Positions 9,413 through 17,368 are shown, counted from the first letter of the stretch. The stretch: 64,000 nt of DNA from Dyadobacter sp. CY345 (GCF_021502725.1 NZ_JAKFFS010000004.1:248001-312000); one strand, 5' to 3'. Made by a program: numbers and translations. Notes: generated by a model from the sequence alone, not told the origin.

Positions 9413-10652
9413 GAACCGTTTTTTACATTCTGTGCCTGGCAAAGATAATCAAACACCGACCTATCTGAAGCTCGCAAGTATTCTTGTTGCCCTTATCGCT
9501 GGTGTATACATCCTTTTTGTTCTGAGGGAAACATTGATACCTCTGGCATTTTCTGTTCTATTGGCGATACTTTTACATCCCGTTTGTGTGTGGCTGGAAC
9601 ATCGTCGGGTTCCCCGGATCGCAGCTATTTTGCTCAGTATCCTGGTTTTGATTATCGTAATCGGCGTATTACTTTATGTTGTGACATTGCAAATTGGCAG
9701 TTTTGCAGAAGAGCTTCCCCGTATTACAGAAAAAGCCGAAACTATTCTGGATCAGACATTAACGATGGGCGAAAGGTACCTTAGCCTGAGCAGATCCCAA
9801 CAGGTAACCGAAGCGAAAAAGTATCTTGTCAATATGTTGAGCGAAGGTCGTGCAGTGCTGCTCAACACCCTGGTGACAACCACAGGTGCAATTTCTACAT
9901 TCATTCTGCTGCCGCTTTACATCTTCTTCTTTCTTTTGTATAGAGATTTTTTCAGAAGGTTTTTTTACAAAGCCATTTCCGCAGTTCCTAATGATGATTT
10001 GAATATTCTTCTAAAAAAAATCTATGAAGTTATTCAAAGTTATTTGTCCGGATTATTTCTGGTGATCATCATTGTGGGAGTTTTGAACAGCATCGGACTT
10101 CTCCTGCTGGGTATTCCTCATGCTATTTTCTTCGGTTTTCTTGCAGGGTTTTTAATTTTGATTCCATACATAGGAATTCTCATAGGCTCATTATTTCCGG
10201 CATTGTTGAGTATAGTAACGATGGATTCGCCCTTATATGCTTTGGGCGTGATCGGCGTCATGAGTTTCGTTCAGTTTCTTGAAGGGAATTTTATTACACC
10301 CAATATTGTCGGGTCGAAAGTAAGTGTCAATCCAATGGCGGCAATTGTTGCCTTGTTTTTGGGAGGTCAGCTTTGGGGATTGTCAGGGCTGATTCTGGCA
10401 CTTCCAATAACAGCAATTTTAAAAGTCATTTTGGATACAATCCCAAGCCTGGAACCATATGGCTTTTTGTTGGGCGAGCCCGAGCACGAAGTAGAAGAGG
10501 ATAAGGCGGAGGAGCGTCTGAAAGCAGTGGAACAAAAAGACGGCCAGAAAAAGCGTTACCGGAATTATAAAAATCGGCCACGAAAAAAACCGGAAGGACA
10601 GCCTGGACCGCAGCCAAATCCAAATATGAGTAACAAAAAAGGATTCTCCTGA
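9411..10652 (+). CDS. AI-2E family transporter (PerM/TqsA-like permease)
   Basis: The product is 413 residues from the ATG at 9411; 21 extra codons upstream (from 9348) lie in the opposite gene and look spurious. The body is a polytopic membrane protein with paired N-terminal helices, a soluble segment after residue 90, and the family-typical block ending IPYIGILIGSLFPALLS and LEGNFITPNIVGSKVSVNPM. The AI-2E family includes TqsA and PerM; substrates vary, and the name does not prove autoinducer transport. The cytoplasmic tail is highly basic (KKRYRNYKNRPRKKPEG). The last codons form the left arm of a terminator. Confidence 0.9.
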   Translation: MNRFLHSVPGKDNQTPTYLKLASILVALIAGVYILFVLRETLIPLAFSVLLAILLHPVCVWLEHRRVPRIAAILLSILVLIIVIGVLLYVVTLQIGSFAEELPRITEKAETILDQTLTMGERYLSLSRSQQVTEAKKYLVNMLSEGRAVLLNTLVTTTGAISTFILLPLYIFFFLLYRDFFRRFFYKAISAVPNDDLNILLKKIYEVIQSYLSGLFLVIIIVGVLNSIGLLLLGIPHAIFFGFLAGFLILIPYIGILIGSLFPALLSIVTMDSPLYALGVIGVMSFVQFLEGNFITPNIVGSKVSVNPMAAIVALFLGGQLWGLSGLILALPITAILKVILDTIPSLEPYGFLLGEPEHEVEEDKAEERLKAVEQKDGQKKRYRNYKNRPRKKPEGQPGPQPNPNMSNKKGFS

Positions 10653-10674
10653 ACAGAGAATCCTTTTTTGTTAC
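10630..10674. terminator. Bidirectional terminator embedding the permease stop codon
   Basis: A 19-bp perfect inverted repeat (gtaacaaaaaaggattctc and its complement) with a 7-base loop. The permease stop TGA (10650-10652) sits in the loop, so the stem's left arm is coding sequence. The A/T runs in the arms allow termination in both directions; gldH ends at 10676 on the other strand. Confidence 0.88.
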
Positions 10675-10675
10675 G

Positions 10676-11155
10676 TTACTTTTCATTCTCAACTTTTTCA
10701 ACACTTATACCAACCCCCATAATAAAGGGTAAAGGATTCTGGCGCATGGATTGTGATAAAGTAAATGTATAAATGCCGTTTCGGGGAAATTTATAATTTT
10801 TAAGAAATGGTATTTTATGATCAAATAAATCGCCCAAACCCTTCCCAAACGGTTTTCCTGTGGTTTCATTGGAAAGAAAAAGCTCTTCCATATTTGTAGT
10901 CACAGAACTGTCTGGTGCTGTTATTTTTCTTGTCAGATATAAGTTATAGTAAGGATATTGCAACGTGTTTCGCACCAGATAAAACACATTATAAAGCTGC
11001 GTGGAATCTTTAATTTCAACTTTGAAAGATGGCGTATTTTTGATAAACCACTGACCGTCGTCAATATCTTCGTAAGCTTTATAAACCACATTTTTGTCGC
11101 ATCCCGACAGCAGTATTCCTAAACAAAGTGTGGCAAAAAGTCCAAAAGTTTTCAT
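10676..11155 (-). CDS. gldH: Gliding motility lipoprotein GldH
   Basis: A 159-residue lipoprotein with signal peptide MKTFGLFATLCLGILLSGC; the lipobox LSGC places the lipidated cysteine at residue 19. The mature part matches GldH in the NVVYKAYEDIDDGQWF start, in FYLVRNTLQYPYYNLYLTR, and near the end in FPRNGIYTFTLSQSMRQNPL. GldH is a Bacteroidota lipoprotein needed for gliding in Flavobacterium johnsoniae and associated with the T9SS/gliding apparatus; it is also kept in non-gliding relatives. It converges with the permease gene across the shared terminator. Confidence 0.88.
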   Translation of the reverse strand: MKTFGLFATLCLGILLSGCDKNVVYKAYEDIDDGQWFIKNTPSFKVEIKDSTQLYNVFYLVRNTLQYPYYNLYLTRKITAPDSSVTTNMEELFLSNETTGKPFGKGLGDLFDHKIPFLKNYKFPRNGIYTFTLSQSMRQNPLPFIMGVGISVEKVENEK

Positions 11156-11203
11156 GCAGGTATCAGTAAGTAGTGTGCAAAGCTAAGCTCCCGGATAAAC
11201 CTT

Positions 11204-11710
11204 TCAAAACTCAGAAGCTGTTTGTGCCGAAAAATACCGGCTAAGCCATGAATCTGATGCCGGAATTTTCCAGCGTTTCATCCACTGTGCTTTGGTCGCT
11301 ACCTGATTATCAAAAATGGTTGTATAAGGTGTAATAACCTGGTCTGTAACCGCCTGTTTTATTTTCGGAACCGGTATTGTTTCCACATGATTGTTGTCGT
11401 CAAGATAAGCCAGTGACCGATCGAAAAAATCAATATTTAACCGCGTGCCAATTTCCTGTAGCCAGTGAACAGATTTGTCGATAGAACAACCGCTCGGCTG
11501 TTCTTTGGTTTCATCTACGGCTAGCACGACGAAGCGATGCTCAAAAACTTTTCCGGAAGCGGTGAGCGGATGTCCGTGGGCTTCCCAGCCTTCCAGTGCA
11601 GCTTTCAGCGTTTCGGTCAAAATTCCTACTTCTTCATCCGTAAACGCTCTGTTTGCCTGATAGATCCAAACGCGTGAGGATAGATTAATTTCATTAAATG
11701 GGATATACAT
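11204..11710 (-). CDS. Conserved Bacteroidota protein of unknown function
   Basis: A 168-residue soluble protein without signal peptide or membrane segments. It begins MYIPFNEINLSSRVWIYQAN and contains GHPLTASGKVFEHRFVVLAVDET and PSGCSIDKSVHWLQEIG. Similar proteins in Bacteroidota are often labelled ABC transporter ATPase, but no Walker A or signature motif is present here, so that label is not supported. The gene is 48 bases upstream of gldH on the same strand and may be co-transcribed with it. Confidence 0.7.
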   Translation of the reverse strand: MYIPFNEINLSSRVWIYQANRAFTDEEVGILTETLKAALEGWEAHGHPLTASGKVFEHRFVVLAVDETKEQPSGCSIDKSVHWLQEIGTRLNIDFFDRSLAYLDDNNHVETIPVPKIKQAVTDQVITPYTTIFDNQVATKAQWMKRWKIPASDSWLSRYFSAQTASEF

Positions 11711-11863
11711 AGGTGTCCGGTTAGTCGTTGTAAAATAATATTCTTATACTACCTCAGTCATCAAAACAAGCTTGCCAGAAACTAAGTTCGGTATAAAGGA
11801 GGTCGGAAAAACAGGTTTGACACAAAATTATTTACCGATATGACAGATTTAAAATAATAAATC

Positions 11864-12661
11864 TTAAAGTCCTTCTGCCTGCGCAATTAATTCTGCAAGG
11901 TCAAAAACTTTAACGGAATCCTCTTTTTCTTTATTTTTAATACCGTCAGTAATCATGACCATACAAAATGGACAGGCCACAGCGATGGTTGTCGCGCCGG
12001 TATCAATCGCTTCTTCAATTCGTTCTATATTAATATCTTTTTTCCCGGGTTCCGGCTCCTTAAACATTTGCCCGCCACCAGCGCCGCAGCAAAGACCTTT
12101 TACTTTACTCCGCTTCATTTCAACCAGATCTGCATCCAATGCTTCCAAAACATGTCTTGGCGCTTCGTAGATTCCATTAGCTCTTCCTAAATAACAGGAA
12201 TCGTGGAAAGTAATTTTCCGACCTTTAAATGATTCTCCACTCTCAATCCGGACCCGTCCTTCATCAATCAGCTGCTGTAAATATTCGGAATGATGTAAGA
12301 CTTCATAGTTGCCGCCCAATTCCGGATATTCATTTTTTAAAGTATTAAAACAATGTGGACAAGCGGTTACAATTTTTTTGACACCATACATATCCAAAAC
12401 CTGGATGTTGGACATCGCAAGCATTTGAAAAGTAAACTCATTCCCGGCACGACGCGCTGGATCGCCAGTACAGCTTTCCTCCGTTCCTAAAACGGCAAAT
12501 TTGACGCCCGCTTTATTCAATATTTTGACGAAAGCTACGGTAACTTTTTTATACCGGTCATCGAAAGAACCTGCACAACCTACCCAAAAAAGCACCTCGG
12601 GTGTTTCATTGCTAGCTGCCATTTCTGCCATGGTTGGCACTTTATATATCAACTCGCTCAT
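11864..12661 (-). CDS. CCG-domain Fe-S protein (HdrB/GlpC/LutA-like)
   Basis: A 265-residue cytoplasmic protein with two cysteine-rich CCG domains. Visible are WVGCAGSFDDRY and CPHCFNTL in the first half and HDSCYLGR, KGLCCGAGGGQMF and CPFCMVM in the second. In HdrB and related proteins these cysteines hold an unusual Fe-S cluster at a redox-active site. It starts 39 bases after the stop of the membrane Fe-S gene on the same strand, and the pair probably forms one oxidoreductase, resembling HdrDE or DsrMK arrangements. The substrate is unknown; quinone-linked electron transfer is an inference. Confidence 0.88.
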   Translation of the reverse strand: MSELIYKVPTMAEMAASNETPEVLFWVGCAGSFDDRYKKVTVAFVKILNKAGVKFAVLGTEESCTGDPARRAGNEFTFQMLAMSNIQVLDMYGVKKIVTACPHCFNTLKNEYPELGGNYEVLHHSEYLQQLIDEGRVRIESGESFKGRKITFHDSCYLGRANGIYEAPRHVLEALDADLVEMKRSKVKGLCCGAGGGQMFKEPEPGKKDINIERIEEAIDTGATTIAVACPFCMVMITDGIKNKEKEDSVKVFDLAELIAQAEGL

Positions 12662-12700
12662 AATTGTTTAGTCTTTAAGGTAAGTCGGTAGTAACCCGTT

Positions 12701-14050
12701 TTAACCCTCATTTCTCAGTTTATCAGCCCAATTGAAACGATCGCCCGGCGAAAATTTCCAAGGAGCCTGATTTGTGTCCAGATTTTGAAACATTGCGTTC
12801 CAAGAGCCAGGTGCCTGAGCTTCGTCCATCACTTTGTATCTGCGTAACTGCAAAATAATATCAAGCGGATTAATCAGAATCGGGCATTCCTGAACACAGG
12901 CATTGCAAGTCGTGCAGGCGAGAATTTCTTCATTACTGATATAATCGCCTATCAGGCTTTTTCCATCATCAACAAATGCTCCGCTATTTACCTGCATATT
13001 TCTTCCGATATCTTCTAGTCGGTCGCGGGTATCCATCATGATTTTTCTTGGAGAAAGTTTTTTGCCCGTAAGGTTTGCCGGACAAGCTGATGTGCAACGT
13101 CCGCATTCTGTACAGGAGTAGGCGTCCATAAGATTTTTCCAGCTCAAATCCGGGACGTCTTTTGCTCCGAACCGCTCAGGGAAAACATTTTCCGCGCCGG
13201 CAACAGCGTCTTCGGGCGTCGTTAAACCAAGCATAATTTTCACTTCCTTGGTAATATCCGGCATATTATTCATTTCTCCTTTGGGTGTCAATCGGGAGAA
13301 ATACGTATTTGGGAATGCCAGCGCAATATGTAAATGTTTGGAGTAGGTCACGTAAACAGCAAAAGCAAAAATGCCGAGAATATGGAACCACCAGGCAAAA
13401 CGCTCATAAATTACCAGCGATGGTTCTGTCCAGCTTGTAAAAATTGGTTTTAAAAACTGACTGAACGGGAAGTCGCCGGTAACTGTATAATGCCGACTGC
13501 CCATTTCCTGTAAAACGGTGTCAGCAGCGTTCATAGTCAAAATCGCAAGCATTAATATGATTTCGAAAATTAAAATGATTTTACCGTCCAATTCGGGCCA
13601 GCCATTCATTTCGCGATGACGAGACGGTTTTAGTCGTTCAACTTTCAGGATCGTTCTACGTATCAAAAAAATCAGACAGGTTACCAAAACTCCAACGGCA
13701 AGGAATTCGAAAAAACCAATAAGGAAGTTGTAAAATGTTCCCAGGAATGGCGCAAAAAGCCTATGTTTTCCAAGGATACCATCAAGTACAATTTCCAGGA
13801 CTTCGATATTGATCAGCAAAAAGCCAGCATATACCACAAAATGCATAATCCCAATCAGCGGCCGGTCAAACATTTTCTTTTGACCGAAAGCGACGCGAAA
13901 CATTATGGAAAAACGTTGCGCCGGCTGGTCGTAACGATCTTCATCCCGCCCCAGCATGATGGTTTTGCGTATCAAACTAGCCCTTTTATAAACCAGCCAA
14001 CCGACTATTCCCAGAATGACTAAAAAGATGATTTGCTGGATTAACGCCAT
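12701..14050 (-). CDS. Membrane Fe-S oxidoreductase with NarI-like and 4Fe-4S domains
   Basis: A 449-residue protein. The first about 260 residues form five or six membrane helices of a NarI/HdrE-like cytochrome b domain, with histidines such as GIMHFVVYAGF and WWFHILGIF that could bind heme. The C-terminal part carries two 4Fe-4S motifs, CTECGRCTSACPAN and CTTCNACVQECPIL. It would pass electrons between the quinone pool and the downstream CCG protein. A perfect palindrome lies about 42 bases upstream of the start and may be its operator. Pathway assignment is not possible from sequence alone. Confidence 0.88.
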   Translation of the reverse strand: MALIQQIIFLVILGIVGWLVYKRASLIRKTIMLGRDEDRYDQPAQRFSIMFRVAFGQKKMFDRPLIGIMHFVVYAGFLLINIEVLEIVLDGILGKHRLFAPFLGTFYNFLIGFFEFLAVGVLVTCLIFLIRRTILKVERLKPSRHREMNGWPELDGKIILIFEIILMLAILTMNAADTVLQEMGSRHYTVTGDFPFSQFLKPIFTSWTEPSLVIYERFAWWFHILGIFAFAVYVTYSKHLHIALAFPNTYFSRLTPKGEMNNMPDITKEVKIMLGLTTPEDAVAGAENVFPERFGAKDVPDLSWKNLMDAYSCTECGRCTSACPANLTGKKLSPRKIMMDTRDRLEDIGRNMQVNSGAFVDDGKSLIGDYISNEEILACTTCNACVQECPILINPLDIILQLRRYKVMDEAQAPGSWNAMFQNLDTNQAPWKFSPGDRFNWADKLRNEG

Positions 14051-14091
14051 AATTCTTCGATTTACTCCTCTAATAATGGTTATACATTTAA

Positions 14092-14111
14092 ATAGTATGC
14101 AAGCATACTAT
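14092..14111. promoter_or_regulatory. Perfect 20-bp palindrome, candidate operator for the Fe-S operon
   Basis: ATAGTATGC-AA-GCATACTAT, 9-bp perfect arms with a 2-base centre, 42 bases upstream of the membrane Fe-S gene start (minus strand). On the minus strand a TTTG lies directly upstream, and a TACTATTT sequence overlaps the palindrome's end, so the site would fall inside the promoter as expected for a dimeric repressor. There is no T-run, so it is not a terminator. Confidence 0.6.
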
Positions 14112-14255
14112 AAACAAATATGACAAAAATGTATTTAGCATCAATATTTTGAAATAAATAATTTTTTTTATTCTGTTAAGTAATAGAAAATCAGAATACT
14201 AGGGCTGTGGTGCCGTAGCTGTAATAAAAATTATGAAAAATATTTTCCTAAATAA

Positions 14256-14286
14256 TTTGGAAAGCCAGATCGTAATTCTACCTTTG
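14256..14286 (+). promoter_or_regulatory. Promoter of tRNA-Phe (TTTG-N19-TACCTTTG)
   Basis: TTTG at 14256-14259, a 19-base spacer, then TACCTTTG at 14279-14286. This matches the Bacteroidota primary sigma consensus (TTTG, about 19 bases, TAnnTTTG) exactly. Transcription would start about 20 bases before the mature tRNA. Confidence 0.85.
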
Positions 14287-14312
14287 CAGTCCCAAAGGGA
14301 ACGAATTGAGCT

Positions 14313-14385
14313 GGTGATGTAGCTCAGTCGGTAGAGCAAAGGACTGAAAATCCTTGTGTCGGCGGTTCGATTCCGTCCATCACCA
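14313..14385 (+). tRNA. tRNA-Phe (anticodon GAA)
   Basis: Cloverleaf read by eye: acceptor GGTGATG pairs with CATCACC, discriminator A at 14385, D-arm with AGCTCAGTCGGTAGAGC, anticodon loop CTGAAAA between AAGGA and TCCTT giving GAA, T-arm GGCGG-TTCGATT-CCGTC. The 3' CCA is not encoded (ACA follows). Confidence 0.97.
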
Positions 14386-14519
14386 CAAATCCTGTTAGAA
14401 GAAATTCTGGCAGGATTTTTTTGTTTTTGGAAGAATTTCAGGAAAATTAAATTTTGGAAAGTTGATATAATCTTGGTTGACCTGAATTTTTTAGTAAATT
14501 CATATGAAATTCATACGAT

Positions 14520-14687
14520 ATGACAATTATCTTAAAAAAGGGGATGCCATTCGATAAGGTCGATGAGCAGATTAAAACTGCTAAAAGCACCCAAAAGAAG
14601 CCTGACATGAAAAGATATGCAGGTACAATTAAATTGAAAGAAGATCCCATGGTCATTCAAAAAAGAATGAGAGATGAGTGGGATTAA
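14520..14687 (+). CDS. Small antitoxin-like protein (VapB-type partner)
   Basis: A 55-residue ORF starting MTIILKKGMPFDKVDEQIK and ending VIQKRMRDEWD. It is short, charged and followed by a PIN-domain gene that starts inside its last codons (14-base overlap in another frame), the usual layout of antitoxin before toxin. The C-terminal YAGTIKLKEDPMVIQKRMRDEWD resembles the toxin-wrapping tails of Bacteroidota antitoxins in which a short helix follows a basic, proline-poor strand. I do not recognise a DNA-binding domain, so the type is assigned by its partner and position. Confidence 0.7.
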   Translation: MTIILKKGMPFDKVDEQIKTAKSTQKKPDMKRYAGTIKLKEDPMVIQKRMRDEWD

Positions 14688-15045
14688 TATTTTATTAGAT
14701 TCCAATATAGCTCTCTATGTTTTAAATGGGGATTCTATTTTAGTACAGTATCTTCAAGATAAAATTTTTTACGTTTCGTTTATTAATGAATTGGAATTAC
14801 TAGGATACAAGAAAATTACCTCCGCAGAAGAATCGAATATAAACTTGTTTTTAGAAGACTGCGCGATTGTAGATATTAATGAAGGTATTAAAGAAATCAC
14901 CAAACAAATCCGCAGAAAATATTTATTAAAACTTCCTGACGCAATCGTAGCAGCTACCGCGATATTTTTAGGTATTCCACTGCTCTCCGCAGATAAACAG
15001 TTTCGTCAGGTCAGTGATCTAACTTTCGTTCTTTATGAACCCTGA
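14674..15045 (+). CDS. PIN-domain ribonuclease toxin (VapC-like)
   Basis: A 123-residue PIN-domain protein. The acidic metal-binding residues expected for VapC are visible: D9 in ILLDSNIALY, E39/E41 in SFINELELLG, D89 in KLPDAIVAATA and D107 in LLSADKQF. VapC toxins cut tRNA or rRNA when freed from their antitoxin. The start ATG overlaps the antitoxin gene by 14 bases, which favours coupled translation. The pair lies directly after a tRNA-Phe gene, a common landing site for accessory genes, but I see no integrase or direct repeat. The active-site residues are intact, so it is probably functional. Confidence 0.85.
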   Translation: MSGINILLDSNIALYVLNGDSILVQYLQDKIFYVSFINELELLGYKKITSAEESNINLFLEDCAIVDINEGIKEITKQIRRKYLLKLPDAIVAATAIFLGIPLLSADKQFRQVSDLTFVLYEP

Positions 15046-15053
15046 TTCGGTAA

Positions 15054-15629
15054 TCACCTCCCAAATATCTTCCTATCCGTTATCTCATCCCGGTGCTCTT
15101 TGAGAAAATCACAAAACAGCTTGATCTGAATTTCCTGCACGGAAAAATCAATCGTCTGATCATAATTCTCCTGATACACATCCTGGAAATCTGTGATAAC
15201 GTATCGCAAAGTTCGTATACCTTTTGATCTTAGGGCAGGTAAATAAAAGTTCTGATGACTATGCGCAAATCGGCCTTCCTGGTAACTGGTTGTTGTTTTA
15301 ATATCAACGGCAAGCGTTTTTCCAATCACGTCAACATATCCATATAACAAAACATTGTCGAGTTGATGTTCACAATACACCTGCGTTTTCATCATCGGGC
15401 GTGGCAGCAGTGCGCGGACTTTTTCAAGAATCTCTGAATCAAAAGCATCCTCATTAACTCCTTTTATTACTGCTTCTTCAAATGAGGAACCTCTGGCCTG
15501 CGCGTCCGTTTGTTGCACAGGTACGCGGTTAATCCGGTTCAAAAAATCCTGTTGTCCGATATAACCTTTTTGATAACGATCAAAAAGGTTAAGCAGGGTT
15601 GGATATAAATTGTATGCAATTGAAGCCAA
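15054..15629 (-). CDS. PD-(D/E)XK nuclease-like protein
   Basis: A 191-residue soluble protein. The motif GYVDVIGKTLAVDIKTTTSY (D100, D109 and K111) fits the core of the PD-(D/E)XK nuclease fold, with E51 or E52 in GSSFEEAV as the preceding helix acid, as in RecB- or Cas4-type nucleases. No helicase, CRISPR or restriction gene lies nearby, so its partner or substrate is unknown. It sits 8 bases from the toxin gene, convergent with it. The motif order is visible; nuclease activity is inferred. Confidence 0.65.
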   Translation of the reverse strand: MASIAYNLYPTLLNLFDRYQKGYIGQQDFLNRINRVPVQQTDAQARGSSFEEAVIKGVNEDAFDSEILEKVRALLPRPMMKTQVYCEHQLDNVLLYGYVDVIGKTLAVDIKTTTSYQEGRFAHSHQNFYLPALRSKGIRTLRYVITDFQDVYQENYDQTIDFSVQEIQIKLFCDFLKEHRDEITDRKIFGR

Positions 15630-15674
15630 AAGTATGTTTGTTTAGCTGTTATTTTTAACAAAGATAAACATCCC

Positions 15675-16478
15675 TCACCTTTTCCTGCGTTTGGGATATT
15701 TGCTAAATCGGTATGTTGCAGAAAGCGATAGAAAGCTGAATTTGTCATTAGGGGTTTTGCTGTAAGAGTCGGCCTCTTCCGGATTAATCAACCGCATACC
15801 AGATGTCGCATCAACCTTATCTGTCCGAACAAAATAGAACCGATAGTCGAAACCAAAACAAAGTTTATCAAAAAGTTTGTAGTCAATCGAAAGGCCGACC
15901 GGAATTACACGTTCGTTTGTTTTTTTTATTCCGGGACTGCCCCGAGGATTCCCCCAGCGAAGGAAAAGAGGGTTTCGTGCACTGGATGCGCTGTTTGTAA
16001 ATCTCAATAACCTATTACTCGTAACGTCATAGGCATTGGCGCTGAACATCATAAGACCTAAACCACCGTAGAAATTAACATCCAGCTCTCTGTCCGGGTT
16101 CTGAGTGAATTGTTCCGTCAAATTCCACTTGGCCAGTAACTCGATTGTATTATATTCATTTATAAAGTAGGAATTGAAGAAGGGAATTTCCTCGCCGCCA
16201 AGTTTCCCCAACGTATATTCGAAACTTAAAGAAAAGGGCTTGTTGAATTTGCGGTCCACTCCGATGCCCAACATTCCATGCATATCCTGTTTCTGCAATT
16301 CGCCATAAAATTGTGTAAGTCCGCCGCGGACTGTCAGCGAATAACGGGATGTCACTTTCGACACCATATTTCCATTTTTGTACCGATTGTAAGCCTCGTT
16401 CCAGCTCTGGCGCTTTTGCGCTTTTGCTGGAAAGTACAGGGTAATTACAATAAATAATTGTAAAAATTTCCGTATCAT
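15675..16478 (-). CDS. Outer-membrane beta-barrel-like protein
   Basis: A 267-residue protein with an N-terminal signal peptide (MIRKFLQLFIVITLYFPAKAQ). The mature part alternates strands with aromatic ends, e.g. RYSLTVRGGLTQFYGEL, FSLSFEYTLGKLGG and KLCFGFDYRFYFVRTD, and ends with a terminal strand FLSLSATYRFSKYPKRRKR. That pattern suggests a small outer-membrane barrel. I do not recognise a named family. It is transcribed toward the nuclease-like gene, with 45 bases between. Confidence 0.7.
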   Translation of the reverse strand: MIRKFLQLFIVITLYFPAKAQKRQSWNEAYNRYKNGNMVSKVTSRYSLTVRGGLTQFYGELQKQDMHGMLGIGVDRKFNKPFSLSFEYTLGKLGGEEIPFFNSYFINEYNTIELLAKWNLTEQFTQNPDRELDVNFYGGLGLMMFSANAYDVTSNRLLRFTNSASSARNPLFLRWGNPRGSPGIKKTNERVIPVGLSIDYKLFDKLCFGFDYRFYFVRTDKVDATSGMRLINPEEADSYSKTPNDKFSFLSLSATYRFSKYPKRRKR

Positions 16479-16645
16479 ATCTATATAGTGTGTGTGGCCT
16501 CATAACAAATTTAAAACAATCTCCCTTTTTATAAGGATGCTTCTCTTAAAAATCAGCCGTTTATGCAAACTTTACATATCTATTTCAAAACGATAACCAA
16601 TAAATATCTGTTAGTTTTGTAATTCTAATTTTATGCAAATCGAAA

Positions 16646-17368
16646 ATGAGTGTAGTACCCTATAAAGATAAGGACAGCAGCAAGCGGGAACAGGTAGCGG
16701 AAATGTTTGATAACATTTCTCCAAAATATGATTTATTGAATCATGTTTTGAGCGGAGGCGTCGATATTTACTGGCGCAAGCGAGCAGTTAAATTATTAAA
16801 AAAGCAGCAGCCAAAAGTGATCCTCGATATCGCAACCGGTACGGGTGATTTTGCTATTGAAGCTCTTTCACTAAAACCTGAAAAAATAATTGGAGTTGAT
16901 ATTTCCGAAGGAATGCTGGCTGTTGGGCGTGAGAAAATTGTCAAACTTGGAAAGCAGGATATTATAACTTTACAAAGCGGTGACTCGGAAAGTTTAGCCT
17001 TCACAGACAATTATTTTGACGCTGTTATCGTTTCGTTTGGAGTACGGAATTTTCAGAATTTGTTGGCCGGGCTTACTGAAATGAACCGCGTGATGAAGCC
17101 GGGAGGAACTTGTGTTGTCGTAGAATTCTCTAAGCCAAAATCTTTTCCGTTTAAACAATTTTATAACTTTTATTTCAAATATATATTACCAACGATAGGA
17201 AAGACCGTCTCAAAGGACAGTTCTGCCTACACTTACCTTCCTGAGTCCGTTCAAGCATTTCCGGATGGGGAGGCTTTTCTTGAAATTTATAAAAAAGCAG
17301 GTTTTAAAAATACTAAATGCATACCATTAACCTTCGGGATTTGCTCCATCTACACAGGACAAAAGTAA
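16646..17368 (+). CDS. ubiE: Demethylmenaquinone methyltransferase (MenG/UbiE)
   Basis: A 240-residue class I SAM-dependent methyltransferase. REQVAEMFDNISPKYDLLNHVLS is the UbiE N-terminal signature, VILDIATGTGDFAIEAL is the SAM-binding motif I, and ADAVIVSFGVRNFQN-like residues (FDAVIVSFGVRNF) and GGTCVVVEFSKP complete the family pattern. It performs the last methylation in menaquinone synthesis, supplying the quinone used by the Fe-S oxidoreductase and complex I genes in this window. A TAGTTTTG sequence at 16612-16619 is a possible -7 element. The last 52 bases overlap porT. Confidence 0.95.
   Translation: MSVVPYKDKDSSKREQVAEMFDNISPKYDLLNHVLSGGVDIYWRKRAVKLLKKQQPKVILDIATGTGDFAIEALSLKPEKIIGVDISEGMLAVGREKIVKLGKQDIITLQSGDSESLAFTDNYFDAVIVSFGVRNFQNLLAGLTEMNRVMKPGGTCVVVEFSKPKSFPFKQFYNFYFKYILPTIGKTVSKDSSAYTYLPESVQAFPDGEAFLEIYKKAGFKNTKCIPLTFGICSIYTGQK

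Noticed and set aside
9411..10652. Permease as evidence of autoinducer-2 signalling
   Set aside because: The family name is historical; no lsr or luxS genes are seen, and family members transport other substrates.
11204..11710. Label of ABC transporter ATPase
   Set aside because: No Walker A, signature or Walker B motif is present in the 168 residues.
14313..15045. Genomic island inserted at tRNA-Phe
   Set aside because: A toxin-antitoxin pair follows the tRNA, but there is no integrase, no direct repeat of the tRNA 3' end, and the next genes are ordinary.
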